This document shows positions 1 through 8,957 of a stretch of 64,000 nt of DNA, one piece after another. Source of the stretch: Lactobacillus sp. ESL0246 (GTDB lineage Bacteria > Bacillota > Bacilli > Lactobacillales > Lactobacillaceae); assembly GCF_003692965.1 (NCBI RefSeq), contig NZ_REHC01000002.1, forward strand, positions 1 to 64,000, written 5' to 3'. Numbering within the stretch: the stretch's first letter is position 1; every line of letters starts with the position of its first letter. Below the pieces are notes generated by a model. The model saw nothing but the letters and a program-made list of their open reading frames with translations. It was not told the origin of the DNA and made no database searches. The translations under genes and the position numbers were made by a program.

Positions 1-7
1 AGAGAAA

Positions 8-125
8 GTACGGTGGCAAAAGCAAGAAGGAAACACCTGTAACCATGCCGAACACAGCAGTTAAGCTTCTTAACGCCGAGAGTAGTTGGTGGGAGACTGC
101 CTGCGAGGGTAGGAAGCTGCCGTGC
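8..125 (+). rRNA. rrf: 5S ribosomal RNA
   Basis: This is a full 5S rRNA of about 118 nt with the conserved internal stretch CCATGCCGAACACAG and the loop region GAGAGTAGTTGGTGGGA. Helix I closes between 8-17 and 116-125 with G-U pairs allowed. The 23S gene must lie to the left of the window, so this is the last rRNA of an operon. Boundaries are set by the helix and may be off by one or two bases. Confidence 0.95.
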
Positions 126-136
126 TTTTTTAATAT

Positions 137-209
137 TCCGGCTTAGCTCAGTTGGTAGAGCGCTTGACTGTTAATCAAGATGTCGTCAGTTCGAGTCTGA
201 CAGCCGGAG
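137..209 (+). tRNA. tRNA-Asn (GTT)
   Basis: A 73-nt cloverleaf: acceptor TCCGGCT pairs with AGCCGGA, D-arm AGCTCAGTTGGTAGAG, anticodon loop CTGTTAA (anticodon GTT), T-arm with GTTCGAGTC, discriminator G. CCA is not encoded. It lies 11 nt after the 5S gene and is probably co-transcribed with the rRNA operon. Confidence 0.96.
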
Positions 210-220
210 CAAGAAGTAAG

Positions 221-246
221 AGGAAGGTTTAGGCTTTCCTTTTTTT
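221..246 (+). terminator. Terminator of the rRNA/tRNA operon
   Basis: AGGAAGG pairs with CTTTCCT around a 6-nt loop, followed by a T run (241-246). It sits 11 nt after tRNA-Asn and ends the rRNA operon transcript. Confidence 0.8.
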
Positions 247-293
247 GTTTTGAATGTATAATATCTGTTTGATAGCTTTTGAGCCAGACTTAT

Positions 294-1220
294 TTACTTT
301 ATACTTGGCTGAATCTTAAGTTTTTTGAACGTATCAATTAACTTTTTGAGACCGCTATTTTGTTTAATAGAATGTTTAACTGCAAGAAAATATTTAATCT
401 GAATTAAATTATTATCTAGTGGTAGAAGATTAATTGGAGTTTGAGCCATCCTCTTAATGATGCTAGCAGCCGAGATTGTTAGTCCTACGCCCTTAATTGA
501 TAAGTTGGTTGCGGTTAGAATGCTTTTGCTCTCTAAGATAATGTTGGGCTTCACGTGAAATTTTTGAAATGCTCCATTAACTTGGTGGCGGATAGCAGAA
601 TTAGCAGAACTAACGACAAATGGCTCTTGCAAAATATCTTTCATTTTATATTCATTTGGTTGTAAAATAAAGCGTCCCCTTTTGAAAAATGGTGATTTGG
701 GAGAAATAATTACGTAGTAATTTTCACCGCCATTGACATAAAAATCCAGTCCATGATTTAAAGTCTCCGGAGTTTGACCGATGTAACAGTCAATTTGCTC
801 ATTTAGTAAACGGGTTTCATTTTCTCGGGGATATGTTTCTGATAATTGAATTTTAATGTTTGGATTCTTTGTGAGAAAGTTAGGTAGCAATTCTGGTAAT
901 AAGAACGTTCCCAAGCTTTCTAGTATACCAATTCTGATGACTTCATTGTTGGGTAAGACAAATGGCGTTAGTTTTTTGACTAAATTTTGGTTATTTGCAA
1001 TGGTTTGTTCGAGATAGTGATAGTAAATTATTCCTGCTTCGGTTAAGGAAAAAGGAATAGTTTCTCGATTAATTATTTTTGTTTTAAGCTTTTGCTCAAT
1101 ATGCTTGATTAGCTGAGTTAAATAAGGTTGAGAAATGTATAATTCATGAGCTGCCCTGGTAAAGTTGCTCTCTTTTAATAGAGTATCAATGTAATGCAGC
1201 AATATTTCTGGGTCTTTCAT
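294..1220 (-). CDS. LysR-family transcriptional regulator
   Basis: A 308-residue LysR-type regulator with an N-terminal winged HTH (FTRAAHELYISQPYLTQLIK) and a C-terminal effector-binding domain. The start is placed at 1220 because GGAGG (complement of 1226-1230) lies 5 nt upstream; a longer frame to 1238 would run through this ribosome-binding site. It is transcribed away from the flavoprotein at 1338 with a 117-bp shared upstream region, the usual arrangement for a LysR protein controlling its divergent neighbour. The ligand is unknown, but the target suggests the substrate of that reductase. Confidence 0.9.
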   Translation of the reverse strand: MKDPEILLHYIDTLLKESNFTRAAHELYISQPYLTQLIKHIEQKLKTKIINRETIPFSLTEAGIIYYHYLEQTIANNQNLVKKLTPFVLPNNEVIRIGILESLGTFLLPELLPNFLTKNPNIKIQLSETYPRENETRLLNEQIDCYIGQTPETLNHGLDFYVNGGENYYVIISPKSPFFKRGRFILQPNEYKMKDILQEPFVVSSANSAIRHQVNGAFQKFHVKPNIILESKSILTATNLSIKGVGLTISAASIIKRMAQTPINLLPLDNNLIQIKYFLAVKHSIKQNSGLKKLIDTFKKLKIQPSIK

Positions 1221-1245
1221 AATGTCCTCCAATAACATTTTTATT

Positions 1246-1261
1246 ATAGTTCACTTACTAT
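1246..1261. promoter_or_regulatory. Candidate LysR operator in divergent promoter region
   Basis: ATAGT-TCACTT-ACTAT is a 5-bp dyad of the T-Nx-A form bound by LysR proteins. It is centred about 30 bp upstream of the lysR start and 85 bp upstream of the flavoprotein start. Function is inferred from position and symmetry only. Confidence 0.4.
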
Positions 1262-1337
1262 AAAAGTATTTCACCTTGTCATAAAAAGTTAGTAAAATTT
1301 AATTGCTAAATATTTAACAAGGAGGAAATATAGCATA

Positions 1338-3212
1338 ATGAAACCAGGTACATATGATGTAAAAGCAAAAGGTCATGGTTCGAGTTTTATGCCAATGAAG
1401 GTTACCCTTTCCAAGGATAAAATTAAAAATATAACCATTGATTCTAGTAGTGAAACCAAAGGTGTTGCTGATGAAGTTTTTAAACGTTTGCCAAAAGAAA
1501 TTATTGACAACCAAACTTTAAATGTTGATGCTGTTAGTGGAGCGACTATCTCTAGTCATGGTGTAGTTGACGGAATTGCACAAGCAATTGATGAAGCTGG
1601 TGGTGATTCGAATGAATGGAGAAATCGTATAAAGCCTAGCATTGTAGGCAGTAAGGACGAGGAATATAATACCGATATTGTTGTAATTGGTGCTGGTGGT
1701 GCTGGCCTTGCAGCCGCAGCTAGAACAATTCAAAATGACAAAGAAGTAATTGTTCTGGAAAAGTATCCGCAAATTGGTGGAAACACGACACGTGCTGGCG
1801 GTCCATTGAATGCGGCTGAACCAGAATGGCAAAGTAAGTTCAAGTCATTATCAGGTGAAAAAGAAAGTTTGAAAAAGTTGGCTGGAATGTCAGTTGATGA
1901 AATTGATCCAGAATACCAAGATGATTTTAAAAAATTACAAAAGCAAATTAACGAATACATTAAGTCAGGGAAAGATTATTTATTTGATTCTGTATTGCTT
2001 CACGAAATACAAACTTATTTAGGAGGTAAGCGTACAGACCTAGATGGAAATGAAATTCATGGTGACTACGCTTTAGTAACTGAATTAGTTAATAATGCAT
2101 TGGATTCTGTTAAGTGGCTAACGGATCTTGGCGTTAAATTTGATTATGATGAAGTGACTATGCCTGTAGGCGCGCTGTGGCGCAGAGGTCATAAGCCAGC
2201 TGAGCCGATGGGTTATGCATTTATTCGTGTTTTGGGTGATTGGACGCAAAAGCATGGTGCAACGATTTTGACTGATACACGGGCCACACACTTAATTATT
2301 GAAAATGGTCAAGTAAAAGGCGTGATTGCTGAAAAAAGCGATGGCAGTACGGTAACTATTCATGCACGGAAAGTAATTTTAACTTCAGGTGGTTTTGGAG
2401 CAAATACCAAGATGGTCCAACAGTATAACACTTATTGGGAGCATATTGATAATGATATTGCAACGACTAATTCTCCAGCAATAACGGGTGATGGAATTGC
2501 TTTGGGACAAGAAGCTGGAGCTGATTTGGTTGGAATGGGCTTTATTCAGTTAATGCCAGTTTCCGATCCAAAGACTGGTGAATTATTTACTGGTATTCAA
2601 ACGCCTCCAGAAAATTTTATTATGGTAAATCAAAAGGGCGAGCGTTTTGTAAATGAGTTTGCAGAACGGGATACTTTGGCTAAAGCGGCGATTGCTAACG
2701 GAACTCTATTTTACTTAATTGCGGATGAAGCGATTAAGAAAACAGCTTACAACACGACTGAAGAATCTCTTGAAGAACAAGTAAAATCAGGTACTTTACT
2801 AAAAGCCAACACTTTAGAAGAATTGGCTGAAAAAGCTGGGATGGATCCAGGTACTTTGGTTAATACGATTAAAAAGTATAATTCATATGTTGATGCTGGT
2901 AAAGATCCTGAGTTTGGTAAGAGTGCCTTTAATCTCAAGTGTGAGGTTGCACCGTTTTATGCAACACCACGTAAACCAGCAATTCATCACACGATGGGCG
3001 GTTTAAAAATCAATCTACGTGCTCAGGTACTTGATAAGATTGGTCATGTTATTAAGGGGTTGTATGCGGCTGGTGAAGTTGCAGGTGGATTACATGCTGG
3101 TAACCGCTTGGGAGGAAATTCTTTGGCTGATATTTTCACCTTTGGACGTATTGCTGCCGATTCAGCATGCGAATGTATCAAGTCAGATGATAATAGTGCG
3201 TCACTAAGTTAA
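1338..3212 (+). CDS. FMN/FAD flavoprotein of the fumarate/urocanate reductase family
   Basis: A 624-residue flavin-dependent ene-reductase. Residues about 1-90 form an FMN-binding domain with the ApbE flavinylation motif SGAT, giving covalent FMN at Thr70. Residues about 112-600 are a FAD_binding_2 domain with a GxGxxG dinucleotide motif near 117 ([10 protein letters not shown]). The C-terminal part keeps the family catalytic signatures HHTMGGL and GNRLGGNSL, so a fumarate-like C=C reduction is chemically plausible. There is no signal peptide and no cytochrome domain, so it should be cytoplasmic and NAD(P)H- or FMN-fed rather than quinol-linked. A strong AAGGAGG precedes the ATG. It is monocistronic, with a terminator at 3225. 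No ApbE gene is in the window. Substrate (fumarate, urocanate, a cinnamate or another) cannot be decided from sequence. Confidence 0.88.
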   Translation: MKPGTYDVKAKGHGSSFMPMKVTLSKDKIKNITIDSSSETKGVADEVFKRLPKEIIDNQTLNVDAVSGATISSHGVVDGIAQAIDEAGGDSNEWRNRIKPSIVGSKDEEYNTDIVVIGAGGAGLAAAARTIQNDKEVIVLEKYPQIGGNTTRAGGPLNAAEPEWQSKFKSLSGEKESLKKLAGMSVDEIDPEYQDDFKKLQKQINEYIKSGKDYLFDSVLLHEIQTYLGGKRTDLDGNEIHGDYALVTELVNNALDSVKWLTDLGVKFDYDEVTMPVGALWRRGHKPAEPMGYAFIRVLGDWTQKHGATILTDTRATHLIIENGQVKGVIAEKSDGSTVTIHARKVILTSGGFGANTKMVQQYNTYWEHIDNDIATTNSPAITGDGIALGQEAGADLVGMGFIQLMPVSDPKTGELFTGIQTPPENFIMVNQKGERFVNEFAERDTLAKAAIANGTLFYLIADEAIKKTAYNTTEESLEEQVKSGTLLKANTLEELAEKAGMDPGTLVNTIKKYNSYVDAGKDPEFGKSAFNLKCEVAPFYATPRKPAIHHTMGGLKINLRAQVLDKIGHVIKGLYAAGEVAGGLHAGNRLGGNSLADIFTFGRIAADSACECIKSDDNSASLS

Positions 3213-3224
3213 TTTTTAATAGAC

Positions 3225-3254
3225 AAAAAGTTAGCAAATTTTGCTAACTTTTTT
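3225..3254. terminator. Bidirectional terminator
   Basis: AAAAAGTTAGCAAA pairs with TTTGCTAACTTTTT and ends in T runs on both strands. It separates the rightward flavoprotein gene from the convergent citG-like gene. Confidence 0.85.
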
Positions 3255-3263
3255 ATTGCTTTT

Positions 3264-4085
3264 TTAAAAATAATTTCGTTCAAGTGCCACAAAAATGGTG
3301 ACAATCAGTAAATCGGCGCAGCCGCCAAGACTATAATTTTTAGCTAAAAATTGTTTATTTAGCTTAGATAGATAATTTCTACCAGCATTAGTTGAAGCAC
3401 CGCCAATTTGAAGATAATAATTGGCTTGTCTGTGTAATTTAGTGATAACGTGACAGTTACCAGCCCGTTTTATTAAATTACTATCTATTGTTACAGTAGC
3501 AATCTTCATTAGTGTGTCTAATAGTCGTTCTTGCACGGTCCCTTTTCTTTCTTTTAGGAATGGCAATGCAACATCACGCACAATCGGGTAACCAGCTTCG
3601 GCCTGTTCACGAGCTCCTCCTGCACCATAGCAAAGGAATTCTTTTTCTCCAGCTGTTTGAGCGTGGTTATTTAATTTAAGATCATGTTCAACTAAGCCAG
3701 CGCACATTTGTCTAATTGTTGAGAATAGATCGGTGTGCTTGTTTTGACAGTAGCTTTCAGCACAAACAAAAATACCAAGAGCAAAAATTGCTCCTTTGTG
3801 AGTATTGATGCCTTTAGTTGCAGTAAACATCTCTTTTTCAGCTTTCATGCCTTGTTTACGTAGCGTAAAAAACATCTGGGTAAGATCTTCACCATTAAAG
3901 GTATTACCAATATTTTCTGCTGAAATAAAATAATTTGTTAGGCTAAGACTGCTGTCGATAAAAGTATAAATATTCATATCAAAATGTGGTCCTGAACTAA
4001 CAGGATCAACTAGACCAGGCTTAGGTTGAGTAACTACTTCATATAAGAGAGCTCGCAGGGCATTTTTAGTTATTGAATGAGTCAT
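3264..4085 (-). CDS. citG: CitG-like triphosphoribosyl-dephospho-CoA synthase
   Basis: A 273-residue member of the CitG/MdcB family, which makes the 2'-(5''-triphosphoribosyl)-3'-dephospho-CoA precursor used to charge acyl-carrier subunits of citrate lyase or malonate decarboxylase. Family signatures are present: EVVTQPKPGLVD near residue 15, FDMNIYTFIDSS, and NTHKGAIFALG near 95. It is the last gene of a leftward operon lysR - nitronate monooxygenase-like - citG, with 9 nt to the gene before it. No citrate lyase (citDEF) or malonate decarboxylase subunit is in the window, so its acceptor protein is missing here and its role in this setting is unclear. The family call is firm; the substrate pathway is not. 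Confidence 0.82.
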   Translation of the reverse strand: MTHSITKNALRALLYEVVTQPKPGLVDPVSSGPHFDMNIYTFIDSSLSLTNYFISAENIGNTFNGEDLTQMFFTLRKQGMKAEKEMFTATKGINTHKGAIFALGIFVCAESYCQNKHTDLFSTIRQMCAGLVEHDLKLNNHAQTAGEKEFLCYGAGGAREQAEAGYPIVRDVALPFLKERKGTVQERLLDTLMKIATVTIDSNLIKRAGNCHVITKLHRQANYYLQIGGASTNAGRNYLSKLNKQFLAKNYSLGGCADLLIVTIFVALERNYF

Positions 4086-4094
4086 AGTGAGTTT

Positions 4095-5096
4095 TTAATT
4101 AATATTATTTGATATATTGTTAACTGCTTGTGCGATGGATTTACAGGTTTTAAGATGATTAATATCCGCAGCAATATCAGTGTATCCTGCTTCAAGGTTT
4201 CCATACATCATTCCATTTATTAATCCTTGATAACCCTTAGCTGCATTGAAAATATCATTAGTGTTAACACCATGATTATACATTTCATTTAGTTTATTTG
4301 GTAATCTTCCTGGTAAGGAATAGATTTGATATGAATTCATTTTAAATGTAACGAGCTTTTGCTTATCAGCATTGATAATTTGCTTTTTAATTTTTGTGGA
4401 AACAGGAGATTCTTGTGTAACTGAAAAAATAGTTTTTAAGAAAACACCTTGCGCACCTTTTTTGAGTGAATCAGTTAAAATATTTGGATTGGTAATATCA
4501 TCGCCAGCTAAAACAGGAGTTTTGCCAGAAGCCTTTACAAATTCCTTGAGTTTAATACGATTTTTACAGATTATAATATCAATCCCGTGTTCATTTACTT
4601 TTTTAATATCGTCAATTTTGTTAATGACTTGCATAATTTTTATACCGTTGAAATGAAGTAAATCAACCCAATTTTTCGAAATGGTTTTACCAAAACCTTC
4701 AAAAAGAGCAATTGTTATTCTTCGTTTGCGCATTAATTCAACTAATTCCATTGCAGTATGGTCTTCTTGGGGATTAGAGCATGAACTAGCTATTTCCATG
4801 CCAAAAGGTCTGAAAGTGTGAGCTAAAGCCTGATCAATTTGTTCATTCATCAAGTTTCTTTCTTGCATTGCATCAAGGATAGAGTGATTTTCGATTCTCC
4901 CAAGTTGTTGTTGGAAAATAGGTGTCGATACACCTGTTGTAGCATCTGGTTTAATACTGTAACCAGCATTAATGCCAAGAATTCCAAGAGCACCAGTTTC
5001 AGAAATAGAAGCTATCATCTTTCCATTTGTTAATGTATGTAATGGTTCGTGGATGATAGGAATTTTAATTCCTAATAATTGACATATTTTATTCAT
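4095..5096 (-). CDS. Nitronate monooxygenase/FabK-like FMN enzyme
   Basis: A 333-residue TIM-barrel flavoprotein resembling the nitronate monooxygenase (2-nitropropane dioxygenase) and enoyl-ACP reductase FabK superfamily. The opening LGIKIPIIHEPLHTL and the segments GALGILGINAGYS, VLAGDDITNP and GAQGVFLKTIFS are in the family positions for FMN and phosphate binding. The catalytic His of classical nitronate monooxygenases is not obvious, so the reaction is uncertain. It starts 14 nt after the LysR gene and is followed closely by citG, so the three are one operon. A G-rich ribosome-binding site (GGGGGG) precedes the ATG. Confidence 0.72.
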   Translation of the reverse strand: MNKICQLLGIKIPIIHEPLHTLTNGKMIASISETGALGILGINAGYSIKPDATTGVSTPIFQQQLGRIENHSILDAMQERNLMNEQIDQALAHTFRPFGMEIASSCSNPQEDHTAMELVELMRKRRITIALFEGFGKTISKNWVDLLHFNGIKIMQVINKIDDIKKVNEHGIDIIICKNRIKLKEFVKASGKTPVLAGDDITNPNILTDSLKKGAQGVFLKTIFSVTQESPVSTKIKKQIINADKQKLVTFKMNSYQIYSLPGRLPNKLNEMYNHGVNTNDIFNAAKGYQGLINGMMYGNLEAGYTDIAADINHLKTCKSIAQAVNNISNNIN

Positions 5097-5110
5097 TGAA
5101 ACCCCCCATA

Positions 5111-6025
5111 CTATTTAACAGGAATATTATCGACTATTTTTTGTACTTCCATTTTGTTACTCTTAATAAAATCAATAAAATCAATAATTTCTGGTGAAAA
5201 ATTTTGATTTGCGTCATAAACTAGATATACCTGACGAGTGTCTTTTGGCAGATCAAGTTTAATTTTATGAATATCGAATCCACTAAGATAAATTGTTTTG
5301 GCTACAATACCAACGATATCATTAGTCAATACTTGCCCAGCAATTGCTAGTTCATCATGAAGGCGATTAGTAATATGCAGGTCAGATGCACTAGCTAATA
5401 GAGCATTAGTGATATCGCGACCAATTTGAATTTTTTTTGAATATGTAATAATTGATTCTCCTCGTAATTCTTCTGGAGACATTTTTTTGATTTTTGCTAG
5501 TTCATTATTTTGGGAAACTATAGCAATAATTTCTTCAGTATACAAAGGAATATAGGTTAAACAACTGAATTCGGGTACATAGGAACTAATTCCAATATCA
5601 TACCAGCCTTTTTTGATGCCTTCACAAATTTGATATGAGGGATTGTCGTGATAAATAAAATGAGGTGCAAGGCTAACCTCTAACTGATATTTTTGAGTAA
5701 TATTAGGTAACAAAATTCCTATGGCAGTTGGAATTCCTGCGATATGAATATTACCTTGATCTTGACTAAGTTTTTGCTCAATCTTTTTTTTGCCATAATC
5801 TAGAGATGCTAATGTTTTAGTTACAGTATCGTAAAAAATACGACCGTAATCTGTTAATTGAACATATCGGCCATTATGTTTAAATAATTTGCAATGTAAT
5901 TCGCTTTCCAGTTGTTTAATAGATACTGATAAAGTTGGTTGACTGATAAATAAATTATCAGCGGCCTTCGTGTATTGTTTTTGGTCTGCCAGTTCACGAA
6001 AATAGTAAAGTTGATTTAAGTTCAT
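5111..6025 (-). CDS. LysR-family transcriptional regulator
   Basis: A 304-residue LysR protein: N-terminal HTH (YTKAADNLFISQPTLSVSIK) and a substrate-binding domain from about residue 90. GAGG lies before the ATG. It heads the lysR-NMO-citG operon and is divergent from the acyl-CoA operon that starts at 6361, so it is the natural candidate regulator of both units. It is only distantly similar to the LysR at 294. Confidence 0.9.
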   Translation of the reverse strand: MNLNQLYYFRELADQKQYTKAADNLFISQPTLSVSIKQLESELHCKLFKHNGRYVQLTDYGRIFYDTVTKTLASLDYGKKKIEQKLSQDQGNIHIAGIPTAIGILLPNITQKYQLEVSLAPHFIYHDNPSYQICEGIKKGWYDIGISSYVPEFSCLTYIPLYTEEIIAIVSQNNELAKIKKMSPEELRGESIITYSKKIQIGRDITNALLASASDLHITNRLHDELAIAGQVLTNDIVGIVAKTIYLSGFDIHKIKLDLPKDTRQVYLVYDANQNFSPEIIDFIDFIKSNKMEVQKIVDNIPVK

Positions 6026-6360
6026 GATATACCTCGCAATTATCTAATATAAATACTATACCCATTTTTAAAGAAGCGTTTTCAAGTTTATTTATACATT
6101 ATTTAAGAAAAATTATACATAAGGTTAGAGACTGTTAAATTTCTATTTTAGATAATACAAAGATAGATAATATTAGTTATAAAATTAACAATCTTTAGAT
6201 TTTATACTTATTTTAAGACTAATTAATCATAAAAGTATTTATAAAAATAATAATTATAAACTTGTTATTAATTTTACAAGTCTAAATTTTTAAAACATAA
6301 TATGGTTGTAGAGTGAAACGGTTTCATTAAAATTAATAAGAATTAAAAGGAGAATGTATC
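6026..6360. promoter_or_regulatory. AT-rich divergent promoter region
   Basis: A 335-bp, very AT-rich gap between divergent lysR and the acyl-CoA operon. It contains a repeated TTATACAT (near 6092 and 6112) and TAGATAAT-type repeats, which could be regulator or -10 sites. The only firm signal is the AAAGGAGA ribosome-binding site before 6361. No gene seen. Confidence 0.45.
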
Positions 6361-7611
6361 ATGACCGAACAAAATAATTTACACGTACTACCACCATATG
6401 AAGAAACACAAATAAATCATATAGCTAAGCCTGGAGAGTCAATGACGCAGGAGGATTTTGAAAACTATTTAAAAGAAATTCGTCATTTAGCACAAAATGA
6501 ATTTGATCGGATGACAAATTATATTGAAGAAAATCGTCAATTTCCAAAAGACTTCTTTCCACTTGCTATTAAACATGATTTGTATAGATTTGCACTTCCA
6601 AAACAGTATGGTGGATGGGGATTAAGCGAAAAACAAATTTTGCAGGTTCAAGAAGAATTTTCAAGAACCCAAGGTGGTATTCGTATGCATTTACACCACG
6701 CTTCTGATATGAATTGGCGTATTTTAGATAATTTCGGTAGTCAAGAGCTTAAAGATAAGTATATGAATAAATTCCAAGATAAGTCAATATACGCTAACTT
6801 TGCTTTAACGGAAAAGAGTGGTGGCACTGGAGCTGACTTACATACTCTAGCTGTTAAAGATGGCGATGATTGGGTGATTAATGGTGAAAAAACTCTTATT
6901 TCACATGCTGATGTTGCTGATTTTACTTATTTAATTGTTGTTACTGATCCCGATAAGCAGGGCGATGAAAGATTATCTGCTTTCTTTGTACCAACAAATA
7001 CTCCAGGGTTTGAAGCAAATGAAATGCCACTTATGATGGGATGTCGTGGTGCAGGCCATGCTGATTTGAAATTCACTAATATGCGAGTTCCAGATAAATA
7101 TATGTTAGGAAAGCGTGGAGAGGGAATGAAAGTTGCTATTTCCTCATTATCGCTATCTAGAGCCCATATTGCTGATTCAAATTTAGGAATGGCACAACGG
7201 ATGTTGGAAATGTCTATTGCTTATTCTAAAGATCGCGTTACTTTTGGTAAACCCCTGTGTAAACGACAATCGATTATCTTTGAAATTGCTGATATGGGTG
7301 CACGTATTCACGCATTAAGATTAATGTTGTGGGATCTGGCAGAAGATTACGATCAGGGTAAGGATATTACAAAGAAAGCATCTTTGGCAAAGTTGGAAAG
7401 TATTAACACTGTTAAGATGGCTTCTGATTATATGCTTGAAATTTTTGGCGGGATTGGATATTTCCAAGACAATCCTTATGGACCAGCTGAACGCTTATAT
7501 CGTGATTGTCGTGCTATGTGGCTTGAAGAAGGTCCACGCTCAGTTCAAAGATTAACTGCAGGTCGTTTGTTGATAAATGATGGTGGTGTCACACCAATAA
7601 CTAGTATGTAA
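6361..7611 (+). CDS. Acyl-CoA dehydrogenase (first of two)
   Basis: A 416-residue acyl-CoA dehydrogenase with the N-terminal helical domain, the flavin-binding motif FALTEKSGGTGADL, the middle beta domain (FTNMRVPDKYMLG) and a C-terminal four-helix domain with MLEIFGGIGYFQDNP and a terminal EEGPRSVQRLTAGR, where the family base Glu lies. It should form or reduce an alpha,beta C-C bond in an acyl-CoA, passing electrons through the EtfBA pair encoded downstream. It has about 30 extra N-terminal residues compared with the second enzyme at 8958, so the two probably act on different CoA esters. First gene of the operon. Confidence 0.92.
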   Translation: MTEQNNLHVLPPYEETQINHIAKPGESMTQEDFENYLKEIRHLAQNEFDRMTNYIEENRQFPKDFFPLAIKHDLYRFALPKQYGGWGLSEKQILQVQEEFSRTQGGIRMHLHHASDMNWRILDNFGSQELKDKYMNKFQDKSIYANFALTEKSGGTGADLHTLAVKDGDDWVINGEKTLISHADVADFTYLIVVTDPDKQGDERLSAFFVPTNTPGFEANEMPLMMGCRGAGHADLKFTNMRVPDKYMLGKRGEGMKVAISSLSLSRAHIADSNLGMAQRMLEMSIAYSKDRVTFGKPLCKRQSIIFEIADMGARIHALRLMLWDLAEDYDQGKDITKKASLAKLESINTVKMASDYMLEIFGGIGYFQDNPYGPAERLYRDCRAMWLEEGPRSVQRLTAGRLLINDGGVTPITSM

Positions 7612-7633
7612 TCAAAAATAATTAAGTAAATTT

Positions 7634-7678
7634 AAGAGGGCTGAATCCTAAAGTTGTTTTGGAATATTCAATCCTCTT
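7634..7678 (+). promoter_or_regulatory. Intra-operon hairpin
   Basis: AAGAGG...TGAAT pairs with ATTCA...CCTCTT in the 93-bp gap between the first acyl-CoA dehydrogenase and the CoA-transferase. It is not followed by a real T run, so it is more likely an mRNA processing or stability element, or a weak attenuator, than a full terminator. Confidence 0.45.
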
Positions 7679-7704
7679 TAATTATATAATTGGGAGATAA
7701 AAAC

Positions 7705-8949
7705 ATGTCAAATAAGATATTAAAAGGTATTAGAGTTGTTGACCTCACTCAATTTTTAGCTGCACCAACTGTTGGTAGAGTTTTAGGTGAATGGGGTGCA
7801 GATGTAATTAAAGTAGAATCTCCTAAAGGGGATGCCGGACGTACGCAAGGTGCCGTTTTTGGTATGAAATATGAAGATGATGAAAATTTAGGGTTTGATG
7901 TTTCTAATATGAATAAGCGCTTCATTACTTTAAATATGAAGACCCCAGACGGATTGCAGGCTTTTAAGGATTTGCTAAAGACTGCAGATGTCTTTTTAAC
8001 GTCAGTTAGAACTAAAAGTTTAAAACATATGGGAATATCCTGGGAAGAGCTGCATAAGGAATTTCCTAAGTTAGTTTTTGCTCAGGATCGTGGCTATGGA
8101 GAATTTGGACCAAAAAAAGATGCCGCAGGATATGATGCTACTGCTTATCAAGCACGTGGTGGAGTTCAAGGTACAACTGTGGACAAAGGTAGTAATCCAT
8201 ATAATCCAGTTAATGGTTATGGAGATTTTCAAGTATCAATGACTTTAGCAGCTGGTATTTGTGCAGCACTTCTGAGAGCTGAAAGAACTGGTAAAGGTGA
8301 TAAAGTTGTTGTTAATTTAAATCATGCTGCAATTTTTATGCAGAATATTGCAATGGTTTCAGCTCAATATGGTAATCAATATCCTAAAAGCCGTAAGGAA
8401 GTTACCAATCCTTTTAATAATACATACAAGACATCAGATAAACGGTGGTTTGTTTTATGTGTTCCGGAATATGATCGTGATTTTGATAAAGTCATGCATA
8501 ATGTAGGGCGTGACGATGTTAAAGGTGACAAACGATACAACAAAATGGACACTTTAAATGTAAATGGCACGAGTAGAGAAGTGATTAGTATTTTAGAAGA
8601 TGCATTTCAAAAAAGGCCCTTGAAATATTGGCTTGACTTGTTTAGCAAAGAAGATTTACCACTTGAAGCTTGTCAAGTTCCAAGTGAAATTTACCAAGAT
8701 CCAGAAGCTCTTGATAATGATGAAATTAGACTCATGGAATTTCCATCAGGTGCAAGACGCTTTATTCCTACTAATCCAGTGCGATTTTCTTCTCAAGGTA
8801 AGCCAACTCTCACTCCTTCGCGTGCCCAAGGATCTGATACACGAGAAGTGCTTAGAAACGAATTGGGATACAGTGATAAAAAAATTGATGAAATGTTTGC
8901 CAGTGGTGCAGCTAGTGGTGTACGTCACTTGGGCGAACCGATTAAGTAG
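7705..8949 (+). CDS. CaiB/BaiF family (class III) CoA-transferase
   Basis: A 414-residue class III CoA-transferase that moves CoA between carboxylic acids. It opens with the family motif RVVDLTQFLAAPTVGRVLGEWGADVIKVE and carries the catalytic Asp in GYGDFQ (about Asp174, equivalent to Asp169 of CaiB/Frc). GGGAG at 7692-7696 sets the ATG at 7705; an upstream in-frame TTG overlaps this ribosome-binding site and is not used. In the operon it can activate the incoming acid with CoA taken from the product, saving the ATP that the downstream ligase would spend. Confidence 0.92.
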   Translation: MSNKILKGIRVVDLTQFLAAPTVGRVLGEWGADVIKVESPKGDAGRTQGAVFGMKYEDDENLGFDVSNMNKRFITLNMKTPDGLQAFKDLLKTADVFLTSVRTKSLKHMGISWEELHKEFPKLVFAQDRGYGEFGPKKDAAGYDATAYQARGGVQGTTVDKGSNPYNPVNGYGDFQVSMTLAAGICAALLRAERTGKGDKVVVNLNHAAIFMQNIAMVSAQYGNQYPKSRKEVTNPFNNTYKTSDKRWFVLCVPEYDRDFDKVMHNVGRDDVKGDKRYNKMDTLNVNGTSREVISILEDAFQKRPLKYWLDLFSKEDLPLEACQVPSEIYQDPEALDNDEIRLMEFPSGARRFIPTNPVRFSSQGKPTLTPSRAQGSDTREVLRNELGYSDKKIDEMFASGAASGVRHLGEPIK

Positions 8950-8957
8950 GTAATATT

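Noticed and set aside
1314-1832. Minus-strand frames within the first flavoprotein gene
   Set aside because: Shadows of the plus-strand gene; composition is not that of a lactobacillar protein and no start signal is seen.
8324-8953. Overlapping frames inside the CoA-transferase gene
   Set aside because: Long shadow frames of the CaiB coding sequence, without family motifs or ribosome-binding sites.
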